Shown piece after piece: positions 24,913 through 36,027 of a stretch of DNA of 64,000 nucleotides (position 1 is the stretch's first letter; each line of letters begins with the position of its first letter). Made by a program: the position numbers and the translations under genes. The stretch is from positions 2,406,988 through 2,470,987 of the forward strand of contig NZ_CP054476.1 of assembly GCF_013341275.1 (NCBI RefSeq), given 5' to 3'. Below the pieces are notes generated by a model, which made no database searches, was not told where the DNA came from, and saw nothing but the letters and a program-made list of their open reading frames with translations. The DNA comes from Methyloligella sp. GL2. Lineage in GTDB: Bacteria; Pseudomonadota; Alphaproteobacteria; Rhizobiales; Methyloligellaceae.

Positions 24913-25269
24913 TTAGTCGGTGTCCTGCAGCAGCTTCACGTAGTCCGGCACGTCCTGTTCGGGCGGTCCGGCCGTGGCGAGCTTGGCGTCGAACTCGGCC
25001 TGGGAGACCGAATCCAGGGTGAGGATCTGACGCGGGTTGGACGGCTCCAGATTGAGGAATTTCCCGGCCAGGCGCTCAATGCGCTCAGGCCGATTGAGCA
25101 GGCTCCATTCGGCGCGCAGCACCGCGATGGAATCCTTCTCCTCGTCGATCTTCTTGTGCAGGACCGTGATGTCGTGATCGAGCCCGCGGGCCTCATATTT
25201 TACGTCGTAGATGACGTAGGAGAGGCCGACCAAGCCGAGCAGAAGGCAGATATTGACGAAACGCAGCAT
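24913..25269 (-). CDS. ftsL: Cell division protein FtsL
   Basis: A 118-residue bitopic protein: a very short cytoplasmic end, one membrane helix (NICLLLGLVGLSYVIYDV), then a heptad-like coiled coil (HDITVLHKKIDEEKDSIAVLRAEWSLL) and a conserved LNRPERIERLAGKFL segment. FtsL sequences diverge widely, so the call rests on this layout and on its position between rsmH and ftsI. Confidence 0.92.
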   Translation of the reverse strand: MLRFVNICLLLGLVGLSYVIYDVKYEARGLDHDITVLHKKIDEEKDSIAVLRAEWSLLNRPERIERLAGKFLNLEPSNPRQILTLDSVSQAEFDAKLATAGPPEQDVPDYVKLLQDTD

Positions 25270-25318
25270 GTCACTAACCCAAAACCAATTGACACCGAGC
25301 CGGTGCGTCCCCTCCCCG

Positions 25319-26344
25319 TTAGGCCGGACTTGCCAGCTTGGGGACGCCGAGCGCGGAGAGGTCGAGAGGATGAGCCGGAGCCGTTGTCCTGATGCCGGCG
25401 CGAAGCCGGGCGGAGCGGGCTCTTGGGTTCAATCCGATCTCTTCCTGATTCGGTGATACAGGACGACGGTTAAGAAGCTGGAAGCTTGGCGCAGAAGTTT
25501 CTTCGCCCGGATCCGGCAGATGCCGCGACCCCTTGGAGGGCGGCAGGCTGCGGGAGGCGAGAAACCGCTTGGCGATGCGGTCCTCCAGCGAATGGAAGGT
25601 GACCACCACGAGGCGGCCTTCCGGCGCCAGAAGCCGCTCCGCGGCACTCAAGCCATAGGCCAGCTCGTCCAGCTCGGCATTCAGATAAAGCCGCAGCGCC
25701 TGAAAGGTGCGGGTCGCCGGATGCTTGGTCTCGTCGCGCTTGCGGCCCAGCACCTTGGCGACGATGGCGGCGAGCGCGCCCGTGGTCAGGATCGGCTCGT
25801 CGGTGCGGGCGGCGCAGATGGCGCGGGCAATGGCGCGGGCGCGGCGCTCCTCGCCGAGCACGGCGATGATGCGGCTCAAATCCGCTTCCGGCATTTCGTT
25901 GACGATGTCGCTGGCGGTCGGGCCTTCCGCCCCCATGCGCATATCGAGCGGGCCGTCCTGCATGAAGGAGAAGCCGCGCTCCGCCTCGTCGAGCTGCATG
26001 GAGGAGATGCCGAGATCGAGGGCGACGCCGTCGACGGCGGCAATGCCCAGATCCTCCGCGATATCCGCCATCTCGCTATAGCGGCCGAGGATCAGCTTCA
26101 AACGGTCGGGAAAGCTTTTAGCGAGCTCCGCGCCGCCTTCGATGGCGGTCGGATCGCGGTCGATGGCAATCACGCTGCAATCGGCGGCTTCCAGGATGGC
26201 ACGGGTATAGCCCCCTGCCCCGAAGGTGCCGTCGATGATGGTCTGCCCCTTCTTCGGCGCGAGAGCCTCAATGACCTCTTGAAGCATCACGGGAATGTGG
26301 CGAGCCAGTCCGCCAGCGGCTGAGTTGCCGCGGCCCGCCATCAT
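25319..26344 (-). CDS. rsmH: 16S rRNA (cytosine1402-N4)-methyltransferase RsmH (MraW)
   Basis: A 341-residue SAM-dependent methyltransferase acting on C1402 of 16S rRNA. The N terminus [13 protein letters not shown] is followed by the SAM-binding [13 protein letters not shown] and by [24 protein letters not shown], all typical of MraW. The C terminus has [17 protein letters not shown]. Its ATG overlaps the mraZ stop by 4 bp. Confidence 0.97.
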   Translation of the reverse strand: MMAGRGNSAAGGLARHIPVMLQEVIEALAPKKGQTIIDGTFGAGGYTRAILEAADCSVIAIDRDPTAIEGGAELAKSFPDRLKLILGRYSEMADIAEDLGIAAVDGVALDLGISSMQLDEAERGFSFMQDGPLDMRMGAEGPTASDIVNEMPEADLSRIIAVLGEERRARAIARAICAARTDEPILTTGALAAIVAKVLGRKRDETKHPATRTFQALRLYLNAELDELAYGLSAAERLLAPEGRLVVVTFHSLEDRIAKRFLASRSLPPSKGSRHLPDPGEETSAPSFQLLNRRPVSPNQEEIGLNPRARSARLRAGIRTTAPAHPLDLSALGVPKLASPA

Positions 26345-26820
26345 TCCCGTGTCCCCTCAGGCCCGCCGCTTGGGCGCCCCGCGCCGAGTAACTTTCGGAG
26401 ATCGCGCACCCTCTGCTGCGCCTCCGCCAAGTGGGCCTCGAACTTGCTCGGTTCCCACATCTGAAATTTGTCGCCGAGCCCCACAAAGGTGACTTGATTG
26501 GTGATTCCGGCATGTTCGCGCAGGCGCTCCGGAAGGATCGTGCGGCCATCCTGATCGACAGAGAGGATGTCGCTGGTGCCGTAGAGCGCCGTGGCGAGGT
26601 GATCGTATTCGTCTGAGTAAGGGGCGAGTTCGCCGACCAGATCGGTGATCTTGTTGACCAGACGGTTGCCGCCCGCATCGAGCGCCGGGGCGTCGAGAGA
26701 CGGGTAGCAGTAAATCCCGTCGTAACCGTCTTTTGCGAGAACCGTCCGGAAGGAAGCAGGGACGGAGACCCGACCTTTGGTGTCGATCCGATTGGTGAAC
26801 CGCGACACAAACTGATCCAT
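26341..26820 (-). CDS. mraZ: Transcriptional regulator MraZ
   Basis: A 159-residue protein with two AbrB-like MraZ domains, including [20 protein letters not shown] and [18 protein letters not shown]. It binds DNA upstream of its own gene to control the dcw cluster. The start at 26820 is chosen because GAGGGGGAG lies just before the ATG and the protein then begins in the conserved region; an in-frame upstream extension to 26949 is not conserved. It is the first gene of the dcw cluster. Confidence 0.95.
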   Translation of the reverse strand: MDQFVSRFTNRIDTKGRVSVPASFRTVLAKDGYDGIYCYPSLDAPALDAGGNRLVNKITDLVGELAPYSDEYDHLATALYGTSDILSVDQDGRTILPERLREHAGITNQVTFVGLGDKFQMWEPSKFEAHLAEAQQRVRDLRKLLGAGRPSGGPEGTRE

Positions 26821-26962
26821 CTCCCCCTCATCATCCTCAGCGACGCGGCGACTGAATGCCGAGGCGGCTAAGCCTTGCCGGGATTTGGTGATGGGAGAGG
26901 CGGCGCTGCTCCTCGTGGCCTGTAAGGAACGCGGCTCAGCCTCTCCCAACCCCAGTACCGAA

Positions 26963-27018
26963 CGGGCATTTATGGGATAGCATGGGATATCATGGGCGTC
27001 AATGGGAATAACCTGGGC
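26963..27018. promoter_or_regulatory. Phased TGGG repeat array, probable MraZ operator
   Basis: TGGG occurs at 26973, 26983, 26993 and 27003 with exact 10 bp spacing. A degenerate CGGG at 26963 keeps the phase and another TGGG follows at 27014. MraZ is known to bind direct repeats of TGGGN with about 5 bp between them. The array lies 143 bp upstream of the mraZ ATG. It is the most probable autoregulatory site of the dcw promoter. Confidence 0.75.
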
Positions 27019-27217
27019 AAGCCCGGGTTTCTACTGCCTTCCGGCTGGGTTCGCACCAACGCCATCTTTGCGGCCGAGACTGCGTCTTCGGACCCCCGGG
27101 GATGGCGCTAACGCTTAATCAGGGGTATGGAGGGAAACTATGGATCGGCTGCGCGCGCTTGCCGCTCGCATCCCGCGAGACCGGACGGGGGCAAACCCTT
27201 GAGAACGGTTTGGCGAT

Positions 27218-27259
27218 GGTTTGCATGACTTGGCTTGCATGACATGGCTTGCATGACGG
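27218..27259. repeat. Three tandem 14 bp repeats
   Basis: Consecutive units GGTTTGCATGACTT, GGCTTGCATGACAT and GGCTTGCATGACGG lie just before the hydrolase start codon. Each contains the palindromic core TGCA. The array could bind a regulator or be a slippage product. Confidence 0.7.
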
Positions 27260-27281
27260 CGTGATGCATCGGGCGAGCGGT

Positions 27282-28244
27282 ATGGGACAGACTTTCGGAT
27301 CGAGATTGCGCCGCGCCGCTTTTGCGCGAACCGCTGCCTTTGCCGCCGGGCTGCTGGCGCTGTGCCTGGCCTCGCCCGCCGGGTTTGCCGCAGACGGCGG
27401 CTATGCGCGGCTCGGCCCGCCGAGCAAGCCGGTGGAGCTCTATTACGACGAGCAAGGCAAGGGCTCGCCGATCCTGCTGATCCACGGTTTCGGCTCCAGC
27501 ACCTTCACCTGGAAATACGTCATTCCCGGCCTGGCCAAGAACCATCGGGTGATCGCCGTCGACTTGAAAGGCTTCGGCCGCTCCGACAAGCCTTATGACG
27601 AGCGCTATTCGGCGATGGATCAGGCCGAGCTGCTGGCGCAGCTAATCGAGCGGGAGAACCTGCACAACGTCACGCTGGTGGGGCATTCCTTCGGCGGCGG
27701 CGTGGCGCTGGCCCTGGCGCTGCAAGCCGATACCCGGCTGAAGGGCCGCATCTCGAAGCTGATCCTGCTCGACACCATCGCCTATCCGCAACGCGTGCCG
27801 GTATTCTTCAAGCTGTTGGGCGTGCCCGGCCTCTCCCAGCTCGGCGTGCGCATGGTGCCGGCGAATTTCCAGGCCGAGACGGCACTGAAGCTCGCCTATT
27901 ACGACAACGCCAAGATCACGCCGGAAGCGGTGAACGCCTATGCCGCGCCGCTGAGGACGGCGGAAGGCAAGAACGCCATCATCTATAGCGCGCGGCAGAT
28001 CGTGCCGCCGGATCTGGACGCGATCTCACAGCGCTATGGCTCGATCCAACTCCCGACCCTGATCATGTGGTGCGACCACGATAAGATCGTGCCGATGGAT
28101 ATCGGGCTGAAGCTGCGGCGCTCCATCCCCCACTCCTCCTTCCAGCTGGTGAAGTCGTGCGGACACATGCCGCAAGAGGAGCAGCCGGGGCAGACCTTGC
28201 AGTTCATGCAGAAATTCTTGAGCGGCCAAGCCTCACACGGATAA
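27282..28244 (+). CDS. Exported alpha/beta hydrolase
   Basis: A protein of about 320 residues with a signal-peptide-like N terminus (basic start, then FARTAAFAAGLLALCLASPAGFAA) and an alpha/beta hydrolase fold. The oxyanion region is LLIHGFGSSTFTWKYV, the nucleophile elbow is VGHSFGGG, the acid is probably the aspartate in MWCDHDKIVP, and the histidine is in KSCGHMPQEEQP. Substrate unknown. The ATG at 27282 is preferred to one 33 bp upstream because it directly precedes the export signal. It stands alone, convergent with oxyR, with 11 bp between the genes. Confidence 0.85.
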   Translation: MGQTFGSRLRRAAFARTAAFAAGLLALCLASPAGFAADGGYARLGPPSKPVELYYDEQGKGSPILLIHGFGSSTFTWKYVIPGLAKNHRVIAVDLKGFGRSDKPYDERYSAMDQAELLAQLIERENLHNVTLVGHSFGGGVALALALQADTRLKGRISKLILLDTIAYPQRVPVFFKLLGVPGLSQLGVRMVPANFQAETALKLAYYDNAKITPEAVNAYAAPLRTAEGKNAIIYSARQIVPPDLDAISQRYGSIQLPTLIMWCDHDKIVPMDIGLKLRRSIPHSSFQLVKSCGHMPQEEQPGQTLQFMQKFLSGQASHG

Positions 28245-28255
28245 GCCTCGCAGGG

Positions 28256-29185
28256 CTAAGCCAGCGCAGCCGCCGTCTCCGACATCGCCCGCGGGGCGTT
28301 CTCCTGCCAGCTCTCCTTCAGGAAGCTGCCGAGCTTTTGCAGCTGACGCCGTCGGGGCGAAGAGGCGCGCCAGGCAAGGCCGATCTCGCGCGCCGGCTCC
28401 GGCGCCTTGAATCGGATCAGCTTGAGCTGACTTTGCGGCCGGATCTCGCTCGGCACCGCGATCTCCGGCACCAGGGTGGAGCCGTAACCGCTCGCCACCA
28501 TCTGCAGGATGGTGGTGAGACTGGTGGCGCCGAAGCGGCGGAGCGCGGCGGGATGAGCAGCACTGCACAGCGCCAGGGTCTGATCGCGCAGACAATGCCC
28601 TTCCTCCAGCAAGAGCAGCGGCTCTCGTTCGAGATCCTCGGTGCGCATGCTGCGCGGCATGGCCCGGCTTTGCGGCACGGCCAGCAAGAACCGGTCCTCG
28701 AACAGCGCCATGGTCTCGAGCTTGGGCGCATCGATCGGCAGCGCCAGCAAGGCGGCGTCGATCTCGCCCTCCTGCACCCCGTCGACCAGAGACTCGGTGC
28801 GGGTCTCGTGCAGGCGAAGATCGAGATCGGGATATTGCCGCTGCAGGCGCGGCAGCACGGCGGGCAGAAAATACGGGCCGAGGGTCGGGATCACGCCGAG
28901 GGTGAGGCTCGGGCCCAGATCCTCGCGATGCTCCGAGGCATAGTCTTTGAGATCGCGCACGTCGCGCAAGATCTGGTCGGCGCGGCGCACCACCTCGCGG
29001 CCGGCCGGCGTAAGGCGCATATCGCGGTTGGCGCGCTCCACCAGCGGCACGCCCAGCTCCTTCTCCAGCTCCTTGATCTGCATGCTCAATGCGGGCTGCG
29101 ACACGGCGCAGGCGCGCGCCGCCCGGCCGAAATGGCCATGGCTGGCAAGGGCCTGCAGATAGCGGAGTTGGCGTAATGTGACCAT
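28256..29185 (-). CDS. oxyR: LysR-family hydrogen-peroxide sensor OxyR
   Basis: A 309-residue LysR-type regulator. The N-terminal winged helix is LRQLRYLQALASHGHFGRAARACAVSQPALS. The effector domain carries two cysteines in OxyR-like positions (HCLRDQTLALCSAAH), the redox pair. It is divergent from katG with 119 bp between start codons, the usual arrangement for a peroxide sensor and its target. The gene symbol rests on the cysteine pair plus katG. Confidence 0.9.
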   Translation of the reverse strand: MVTLRQLRYLQALASHGHFGRAARACAVSQPALSMQIKELEKELGVPLVERANRDMRLTPAGREVVRRADQILRDVRDLKDYASEHREDLGPSLTLGVIPTLGPYFLPAVLPRLQRQYPDLDLRLHETRTESLVDGVQEGEIDAALLALPIDAPKLETMALFEDRFLLAVPQSRAMPRSMRTEDLEREPLLLLEEGHCLRDQTLALCSAAHPAALRRFGATSLTTILQMVASGYGSTLVPEIAVPSEIRPQSQLKLIRFKAPEPAREIGLAWRASSPRRRQLQKLGSFLKESWQENAPRAMSETAAALA

Positions 29186-29212
29186 GATCAGTTTTCCTTA
29201 TCACAAATCGCC

Positions 29213-29227
29213 GCAAATGCAATTTGC
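29213..29227. promoter_or_regulatory. Palindrome in the oxyR-katG intergenic region
   Basis: GCAAAT GCA ATTTGC, two perfect 6 bp arms around a 3 bp centre, lies 28 bp from the oxyR start and 78 bp from the katG start. A looser dyad (GTTTTCC at 29191 and GGAAAC near 29235) surrounds it. It is a candidate OxyR site, though it does not match the enterobacterial ATAG/CTAT consensus. Confidence 0.45.
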
Positions 29228-29289
29228 TGTTATCGGAAACCGCGCGCAAAGTGCGCTCCCAGGGCGGGTGAACACCACTCGAAAGCTAA

Positions 29290-31524
<2,235 letters not shown>

Positions 31525-31599
31525 ACGCTAACCGACGCGCCGCCGCAGGGGCGGAGAGCAGGCTTGCGCGCGCTGCTTGAAACCCTGCCGAACGTGCGG

Positions 31600-31642
31600 A
31601 GACCGGTGTGGAGATCTCTCACCTCCACGCCGGTCTTTTTTT
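31600..31642 (+). terminator. Rho-independent terminator of katG
   Basis: A 14 bp stem (AGACCGGTGTGGAG / CTCCACGCCGGTCT, one G-T wobble) with a 9 nt loop is followed by a run of six or more Ts. Confidence 0.93.
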
Positions 31643-31658
31643 GCGTGATCGCGCGGAG

Positions 31659-31704
31659 GCCGAAAATAGGGAGGCCGGCGCGAGGGGTTCCCCTCACGCC
31701 GGCC
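31659..31704 (-). terminator. Terminator-like hairpin downstream of rnpB
   Basis: GGCCGGCGCGAGGGG / CCCCTCACGCCGGCC with a 2 nt loop lies immediately 3' of rnpB. On the minus strand it is followed by TCCCTATTTTC. It separates rnpB from the convergent katG. Confidence 0.75.
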
Positions 31705-31710
31705 AGAATT

Positions 31711-32126
<416 letters not shown>

Positions 32127-32130
32127 TCCT

Positions 32131-32161
32131 CTTATAAGGGCCTGAACCGGCGCTGCGTCAA
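32131..32161 (-). promoter_or_regulatory. Sigma70-type promoter of rnpB
   Basis: On the minus strand, TTGACG (-35) and TATAAG (-10) are separated by 19 bp, or by 18 bp if TTATAA is taken. The predicted transcription start falls at the 5' end of the RNase P RNA. Confidence 0.7.
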
Positions 32162-32307
32162 GCGGCGCGACGCCGCCCGCCGACACAGCGTTAACGCCCA
32201 CCTCACGCATTGTTTGAAAGACGTGAAAAGCCTTTCCGCAACCGCAGGCATAGGCTCGGCGTTGCTCAATTGCCAATTGAGCGACCCAACCTCAGGAGGA
32301 TGCGACC

Positions 32308-32577
32308 ATGAAGACTTTCACTCTGACCGGTGCCGCAACCGGCCTTTTCTTTCTTGTCTCGACGACGCTGGCTCTGGGCGCCACCGGCCAATATGACAAT
32401 CTATGTGCCATGGGGCTCGCCACGGGCCAGGAGATCCAGACCGACTGTTCGATCAACGCCGATATCGGCGGCAAGATGTATTGCTTCGGCAGCAAGGCAG
32501 CCAAGACCGAGTTCATGAAGGACCCGGAAGGCAACCTGGCCAAGGCCGACGCGACCTACTCCAAGATGAAGCACTAA
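32308..32577 (+). CDS. Small exported YHS-like protein
   Basis: An 89-residue protein with a signal peptide (LTGAATGLFFLVSTTLALGA). After it come two cysteines in CAMGLATGQEIQTDCSIN, then a segment resembling a YHS domain (MYCFGSKAAKTEFMKDPEGNLAKADATY). YHS domains are linked to metal or copper binding in several proteins; the function here is not known. AGGAGG precedes the ATG at good spacing and a strong terminator follows, so it is a monocistronic, probably well-expressed gene. Confidence 0.85.
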   Translation: MKTFTLTGAATGLFFLVSTTLALGATGQYDNLCAMGLATGQEIQTDCSINADIGGKMYCFGSKAAKTEFMKDPEGNLAKADATYSKMKH

Positions 32578-32598
32578 GCACCCCCTTCCACCTCCCAG

Positions 32599-32640
32599 GG
32601 CGAGGGTCTGTCTCCGGGCAGGCTCTCGCCTTCTTTTTTT
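32599..32640 (+). terminator. Rho-independent terminator
   Basis: GGCGAGGGTCTG pairs with CAGGCTCTCGCC around a TCTCCGGG loop, followed by TTCTTTTTTT. It ends the YHS-like gene. Confidence 0.92.
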
Positions 32641-32670
32641 GAGGAAAGGTCGTTTTACCGAGGAGTGGCC

Positions 32671-33438
32671 TTACGCGCCCGCCGGCTGCAGCGCGGCGAG
32701 CAGAGCGTCCAGGGTGAGCCGGGTGGAGAGATCGGCGATGCCGTCCACCTGGGCGGGCCGGAAATGCCGCTGGAAAGCGGTGACGACATTCTCCATGCCG
32801 CGCCCGTAAGTCCCGGTAATTTCAAGCCCATAGCCATAGCGGGCGAGAGCCTGCTGCAGCGCTTCGATTGCTTCCCCCTCGTCGCCGACCGAGAGCGTCC
32901 TCCCCGGTTCGATCGGCGCCGGTGTCACCCAATGGCCGATGCCGGCCGCGTGCAACCGCTGCCAATCGAAGCTCTCGCCGGGGTCCTGCTTGCGGGCCGG
33001 CGCCACGTCGGAATGAGCCAGCACGCGCTGCGGCGGGATCGCGTGGCGGGAAAGGATATCGCGGCAGAGCGCTTCGACCGCCTGCATCTGGGCTTCCGGA
33101 AACGGCTCCAGCCCGGCCTCAGTATGGCCGATGTGATGGATCTCGATGCCGATGGAGCAGGAGTTGATATCGGTCTCGCCGGCCCAGCTGCTCTGACCGG
33201 CATGCCAGGCGCGCATCTCCTCGGCCACCATCTGGGTGATGCGGCCAGCTTCGTCGATCAGGTAGTGGGCGGAGACCTTGGACTCTGCGTCGGTCAGCCG
33301 GTCGAGGGCAGCCTCGGCCGACTCCATGCCGGTGTAATGCAGAAGCAGCATATCAGGCTTGCGGCCGTCATGGCGCGGCTCGCAATTGGGCGATGGGCAC
33401 CACAGGCGCGCAAGCGGGCTATCGGGCGCGGCGCTCAT
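32671..33438 (-). CDS. N-acetylmuramoyl-L-alanine amidase (AmpD/amidase_2 family) with peptidoglycan-binding domain
   Basis: A 255-residue protein. Residues about 25-170 form an amidase_2 domain; zinc-ligand candidates are the histidines in MLLLHYTGM and VLAHSDVAPARKQDPGESFDW with its aspartate. Residues about 185-250 look like a PG_binding_1 domain (SVGDEGEAIEALQQALARYGY). No signal peptide is visible, which fits a cytosolic AmpD that recycles anhydro-muropeptides. It is 51 bp downstream of a DjlA-like gene. Confidence 0.9.
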   Translation of the reverse strand: MSAAPDSPLARLWCPSPNCEPRHDGRKPDMLLLHYTGMESAEAALDRLTDAESKVSAHYLIDEAGRITQMVAEEMRAWHAGQSSWAGETDINSCSIGIEIHHIGHTEAGLEPFPEAQMQAVEALCRDILSRHAIPPQRVLAHSDVAPARKQDPGESFDWQRLHAAGIGHWVTPAPIEPGRTLSVGDEGEAIEALQQALARYGYGLEITGTYGRGMENVVTAFQRHFRPAQVDGIADLSTRLTLDALLAALQPAGA

Positions 33439-33489
33439 CGGTCCCCATCGCGGTGAGGTGTGGCGCCGCTCTTAAAGCCGGCGCCCCTC

Positions 33490-34206
33490 TTAGATGCGGC
33501 GTTCTTTGGCGATCGCGTCGTAGGATTCATTGATCGCGGCCAGCTTCTCGGTGGCAATGGTGATGAACTCCGGCGGCACACCGCGGGCCAGCAGCTTGTC
33601 GGGATGATTGTCGGCGACAAGCTTGCGGTAATGGGCCTTGAGCTGGTCGTTGCCGACGCTCGGATCGATGCCCAGCACCTCGTACGGATTGCGCTTCGCG
33701 GCCACCACATGGCGCGCCTTGATGTAGTCGAAGTGGGAATCGCTGAGGCCGAAGCGCTTGGCCACCTGGCGCAGGAACTCCTCCTCGCGCGGATGCACGG
33801 TGTCGTCCGCCTTGGCGATGTGGAACAGGCCTTCCAGCACGTCTTCCAGCAGCTTCTCGTCGTTCTTGAACATGGCGGCGAGCTGCTCGGCATAGGCCTC
33901 GAAACCGGAGACATCCTGCTTGGCGAGGTTGAACACGCGGGCGACATTCTTCATCTCGCCCTCAGGCACCTTGAACACCTCCTTGAAGGCGTTCACCTCG
34001 TCGACCGTGACCACGCCATCGGCCTTGGCCATCTTGGCGCCAAGCGCGATCACGCCCACGGTAAAGGCGACCTGGCTCTCCGCCGGCGTGTCGTGATCTT
34101 CGCGGTCGATCGCGAAATGACCGGCGACACCGCCCAGCAGCGCGCCGATCGGCCCGCCGATGGCGAGTCCGGCTGCCGCTCCGGCTATTTTCCCCCAAAC
34201 TGACAT
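33490..34206 (-). CDS. DjlA-like co-chaperone (TerB and J domains)
   Basis: A 238-residue protein with a glycine-rich hydrophobic N terminus (IAGAAAGLAIGGPIGALLGGVAGHF), a TerB/DjlA helical domain in the middle, and a C-terminal J domain (NPYEVLGIDPSVGNDQLKAHYRKLVADNHPDKL) with an intact HPD motif. DjlA proteins stimulate DnaK at the inner membrane. It lies upstream of the amidase gene on the same strand. Confidence 0.88.
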   Translation of the reverse strand: MSVWGKIAGAAAGLAIGGPIGALLGGVAGHFAIDREDHDTPAESQVAFTVGVIALGAKMAKADGVVTVDEVNAFKEVFKVPEGEMKNVARVFNLAKQDVSGFEAYAEQLAAMFKNDEKLLEDVLEGLFHIAKADDTVHPREEEFLRQVAKRFGLSDSHFDYIKARHVVAAKRNPYEVLGIDPSVGNDQLKAHYRKLVADNHPDKLLARGVPPEFITIATEKLAAINESYDAIAKERRI

Positions 34207-34305
34207 CGGGCTACCCCCATAACCTCACCGCCCGAGCATACGGAGTTTTGCACCTCCGCGCATTGGCAGAATTGCGTAAAGCGGCTGGATGAACCGGAAA
34301 ACTGT

Positions 34306-34656
34306 TTAGCTTTGCTGCGCTACAGGCTTGGAATCGCGGAAATTCGCCAGAATCGAGAGGTCCGGCTGATCGACGTCCAGCCCGGCCCGAAGCCGGCGCT
34401 CCACATGAATTGCGCGGGCAAAGCACCAAAGGCCGAGCCATAGCGTGCCGATGGCGATGGCACCCCCGGTGATCCACAAATAGGTGGTGCCGAATTCGAA
34501 CAGGCCGCCCGCGGCGACCGCGAAAGCCGCCAGCACCAGGCCGAAGGACAGTGCAAGGCAGATCGAGGCGCTGAGCGCGGTGATGAAGATCGCCAGCGGA
34601 TTGCTGCTGCCGCGCTTGGCGAAGGGATGATCGGTGCTGTCCGTTTCGCTGCTCAT
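34306..34656 (-). CDS. Hypothetical two-helix membrane protein
   Basis: A 116-residue protein with two hydrophobic segments (IFITALSASICLALSFGLVLAAFAV and TYLWITGGAIAIGTLWLGLW in register) flanked by a polar N terminus and a C-terminal cytoplasmic tail. I do not recognise the family. The start used gives MSSETDS; an ATG 24 bp upstream is also in frame. It stands alone between the DjlA-like gene and an exported-protein gene. Confidence 0.65.
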   Translation of the reverse strand: MSSETDSTDHPFAKRGSSNPLAIFITALSASICLALSFGLVLAAFAVAAGGLFEFGTTYLWITGGAIAIGTLWLGLWCFARAIHVERRLRAGLDVDQPDLSILANFRDSKPVAQQS

Positions 34657-34791
34657 CGTGGTCCTAGGTCCGTTTTCCACTTTCGAGGGAAGCTAATAGC
34701 CGGAGAGTCCCTTGCGGCACAAGGGCTGGTTTCCCGGATGGTTTCGCGCCTGCCCCCTCAAGCGGTGCCCGGAGGCCGGTTCGCCAAGCGT

Positions 34792-35262
34792 TTAAGACTG
34801 GGGAACGTTGCGGCGGACGGTGCGGGTCGCGCCGACGATTTCCACGCCGCGGGTGCCGACGAAGTCGGTGAGCGGCATGGTGACATAGTACGGCGTCGGC
34901 ACCGGCAGCACGAGAAAGTTCTTCCAGCAGCCGACCACCACCGTGGTCCAATAGGCGGGACGCCGGCTATAGGACTGATGGCTCAGGGAGACCTCCATAT
35001 TGGAGAACTTCTTGAAGCCGCTGACTTTCAGCTGATAGATGCCGCGGCCGCGGTAATACTGGATCTCGACATTGTCGAAATCGATCGGCTGGCATTCGCC
35101 GGCAACGCCGAAAGCCGGCTTGACCAGGCGCGGGCCGGGTCCGATGCCGCTGCTCACGCCGGGCAAGGCGGTTTGCGCATTTGCGCCCCCTGGCAGCGCG
35201 AGCGCCAAAATGGCGGCTGCGAAAAGCGCGATTGTGAGAATGCGGCCTGGAATCAATGTCAT
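34792..35262 (-). CDS. Hypothetical exported protein
   Basis: A 156-residue protein with a clear signal peptide (ILTIALFAAAILALALPGGANA, then Q). The mature part has two cysteines (GECQPIDF and VVGCWKN) that could form a disulfide, and an Arg-rich end. I recognise no domain. It has no close partner on the same strand. Confidence 0.7.
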   Translation of the reverse strand: MTLIPGRILTIALFAAAILALALPGGANAQTALPGVSSGIGPGPRLVKPAFGVAGECQPIDFDNVEIQYYRGRGIYQLKVSGFKKFSNMEVSLSHQSYSRRPAYWTTVVVGCWKNFLVLPVPTPYYVTMPLTDFVGTRGVEIVGATRTVRRNVPQS

Positions 35263-35425
35263 CTGCGACCCCCTGATCTTGGCGCCACCCTAGGACCGAA
35301 GATGCCGCCGCTCAAGCCCGCGGACGGCTTTCGCCTGCGATTTTCGCTCAAATGGGGTAGAACCGCCACGGGTGGAGACGATCCTCCAACGCCCTCCATG
35401 AATCGGCGAAACGGCGAAGGTGAGA

Positions 35426-35956
35426 ATGGCGATTTACGAGCTCGACGGGATTGCTCCCGAATTTCCGCAAGACGGTCTTTATTGGGTGGCCGAGACGGCG
35501 AGCGCGATCGGCAAGGTGCGCATGGCCTCCGACACCAGCATCTGGTGGGGCGCGGTGCTGCGCGGCGACAATGAGTGGATCGAGATCGGGGAGCGCTCGC
35601 AAATCCAGGACAATGCCACGCTGCATACCGATCCCGGCTTTCCGCTCTCCATCGGCAAGGATTGCGTGATCGGCCATAACGTCATCCTGCATGGCTGCAG
35701 CATCGGCAACGAGACGCTGATCGGCATGGGGGCAATCGTCCTGAACGGCGCCAAGATCGGCAATAACTGCCTGGTCGGCGCCGGTGCCCTGATCACGGAA
35801 GGCAAGGAATTTCCCGACAATTCGGTGATCGTCGGGGCGCCAGCCAAAGTGATCCGCGAGGCAGACGAGAAAACCCGGGCGATGGTGGCCCGCGGCGCCG
35901 ATGTCTATGCCAAGCGCTGGAAGCAATACGCCAAGGGCTGCAAAAAGATCGGCTGA
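35426..35956 (+). CDS. Gamma-carbonic-anhydrase-like hexapeptide protein
   Basis: A 176-residue left-handed beta-helix protein built from hexapeptide repeats (SIGKDCVIGHNVILHGCSIGNETLIGMGAIVLNGAKIGNNC). The histidines expected for zinc binding are visible in TLHTDPG, IGHNVIL and ILHGCS, so it is a YrdA/PaaY-type gamma carbonic anhydrase homologue; whether it has the activity is unknown. AAGGTGAG precedes the ATG at 35426; a GTG two codons earlier is also possible. Confidence 0.9.
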   Translation: MAIYELDGIAPEFPQDGLYWVAETASAIGKVRMASDTSIWWGAVLRGDNEWIEIGERSQIQDNATLHTDPGFPLSIGKDCVIGHNVILHGCSIGNETLIGMGAIVLNGAKIGNNCLVGAGALITEGKEFPDNSVIVGAPAKVIREADEKTRAMVARGADVYAKRWKQYAKGCKKIG

Positions 35957-36027
35957 GGCCAACGGGCCATGAGACCAGCAGCTCGGAATGTGGATCCCGA
36001 AATCTGCGTTCCCATGGCCCTGTTCGC

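Noticed and set aside
28233..29249. 338-residue open frame overlapping oxyR on the same strand
   Set aside because: It is Arg/Ala-rich frame-shifted oxyR sequence; the 28256-29185 frame has the LysR motifs.
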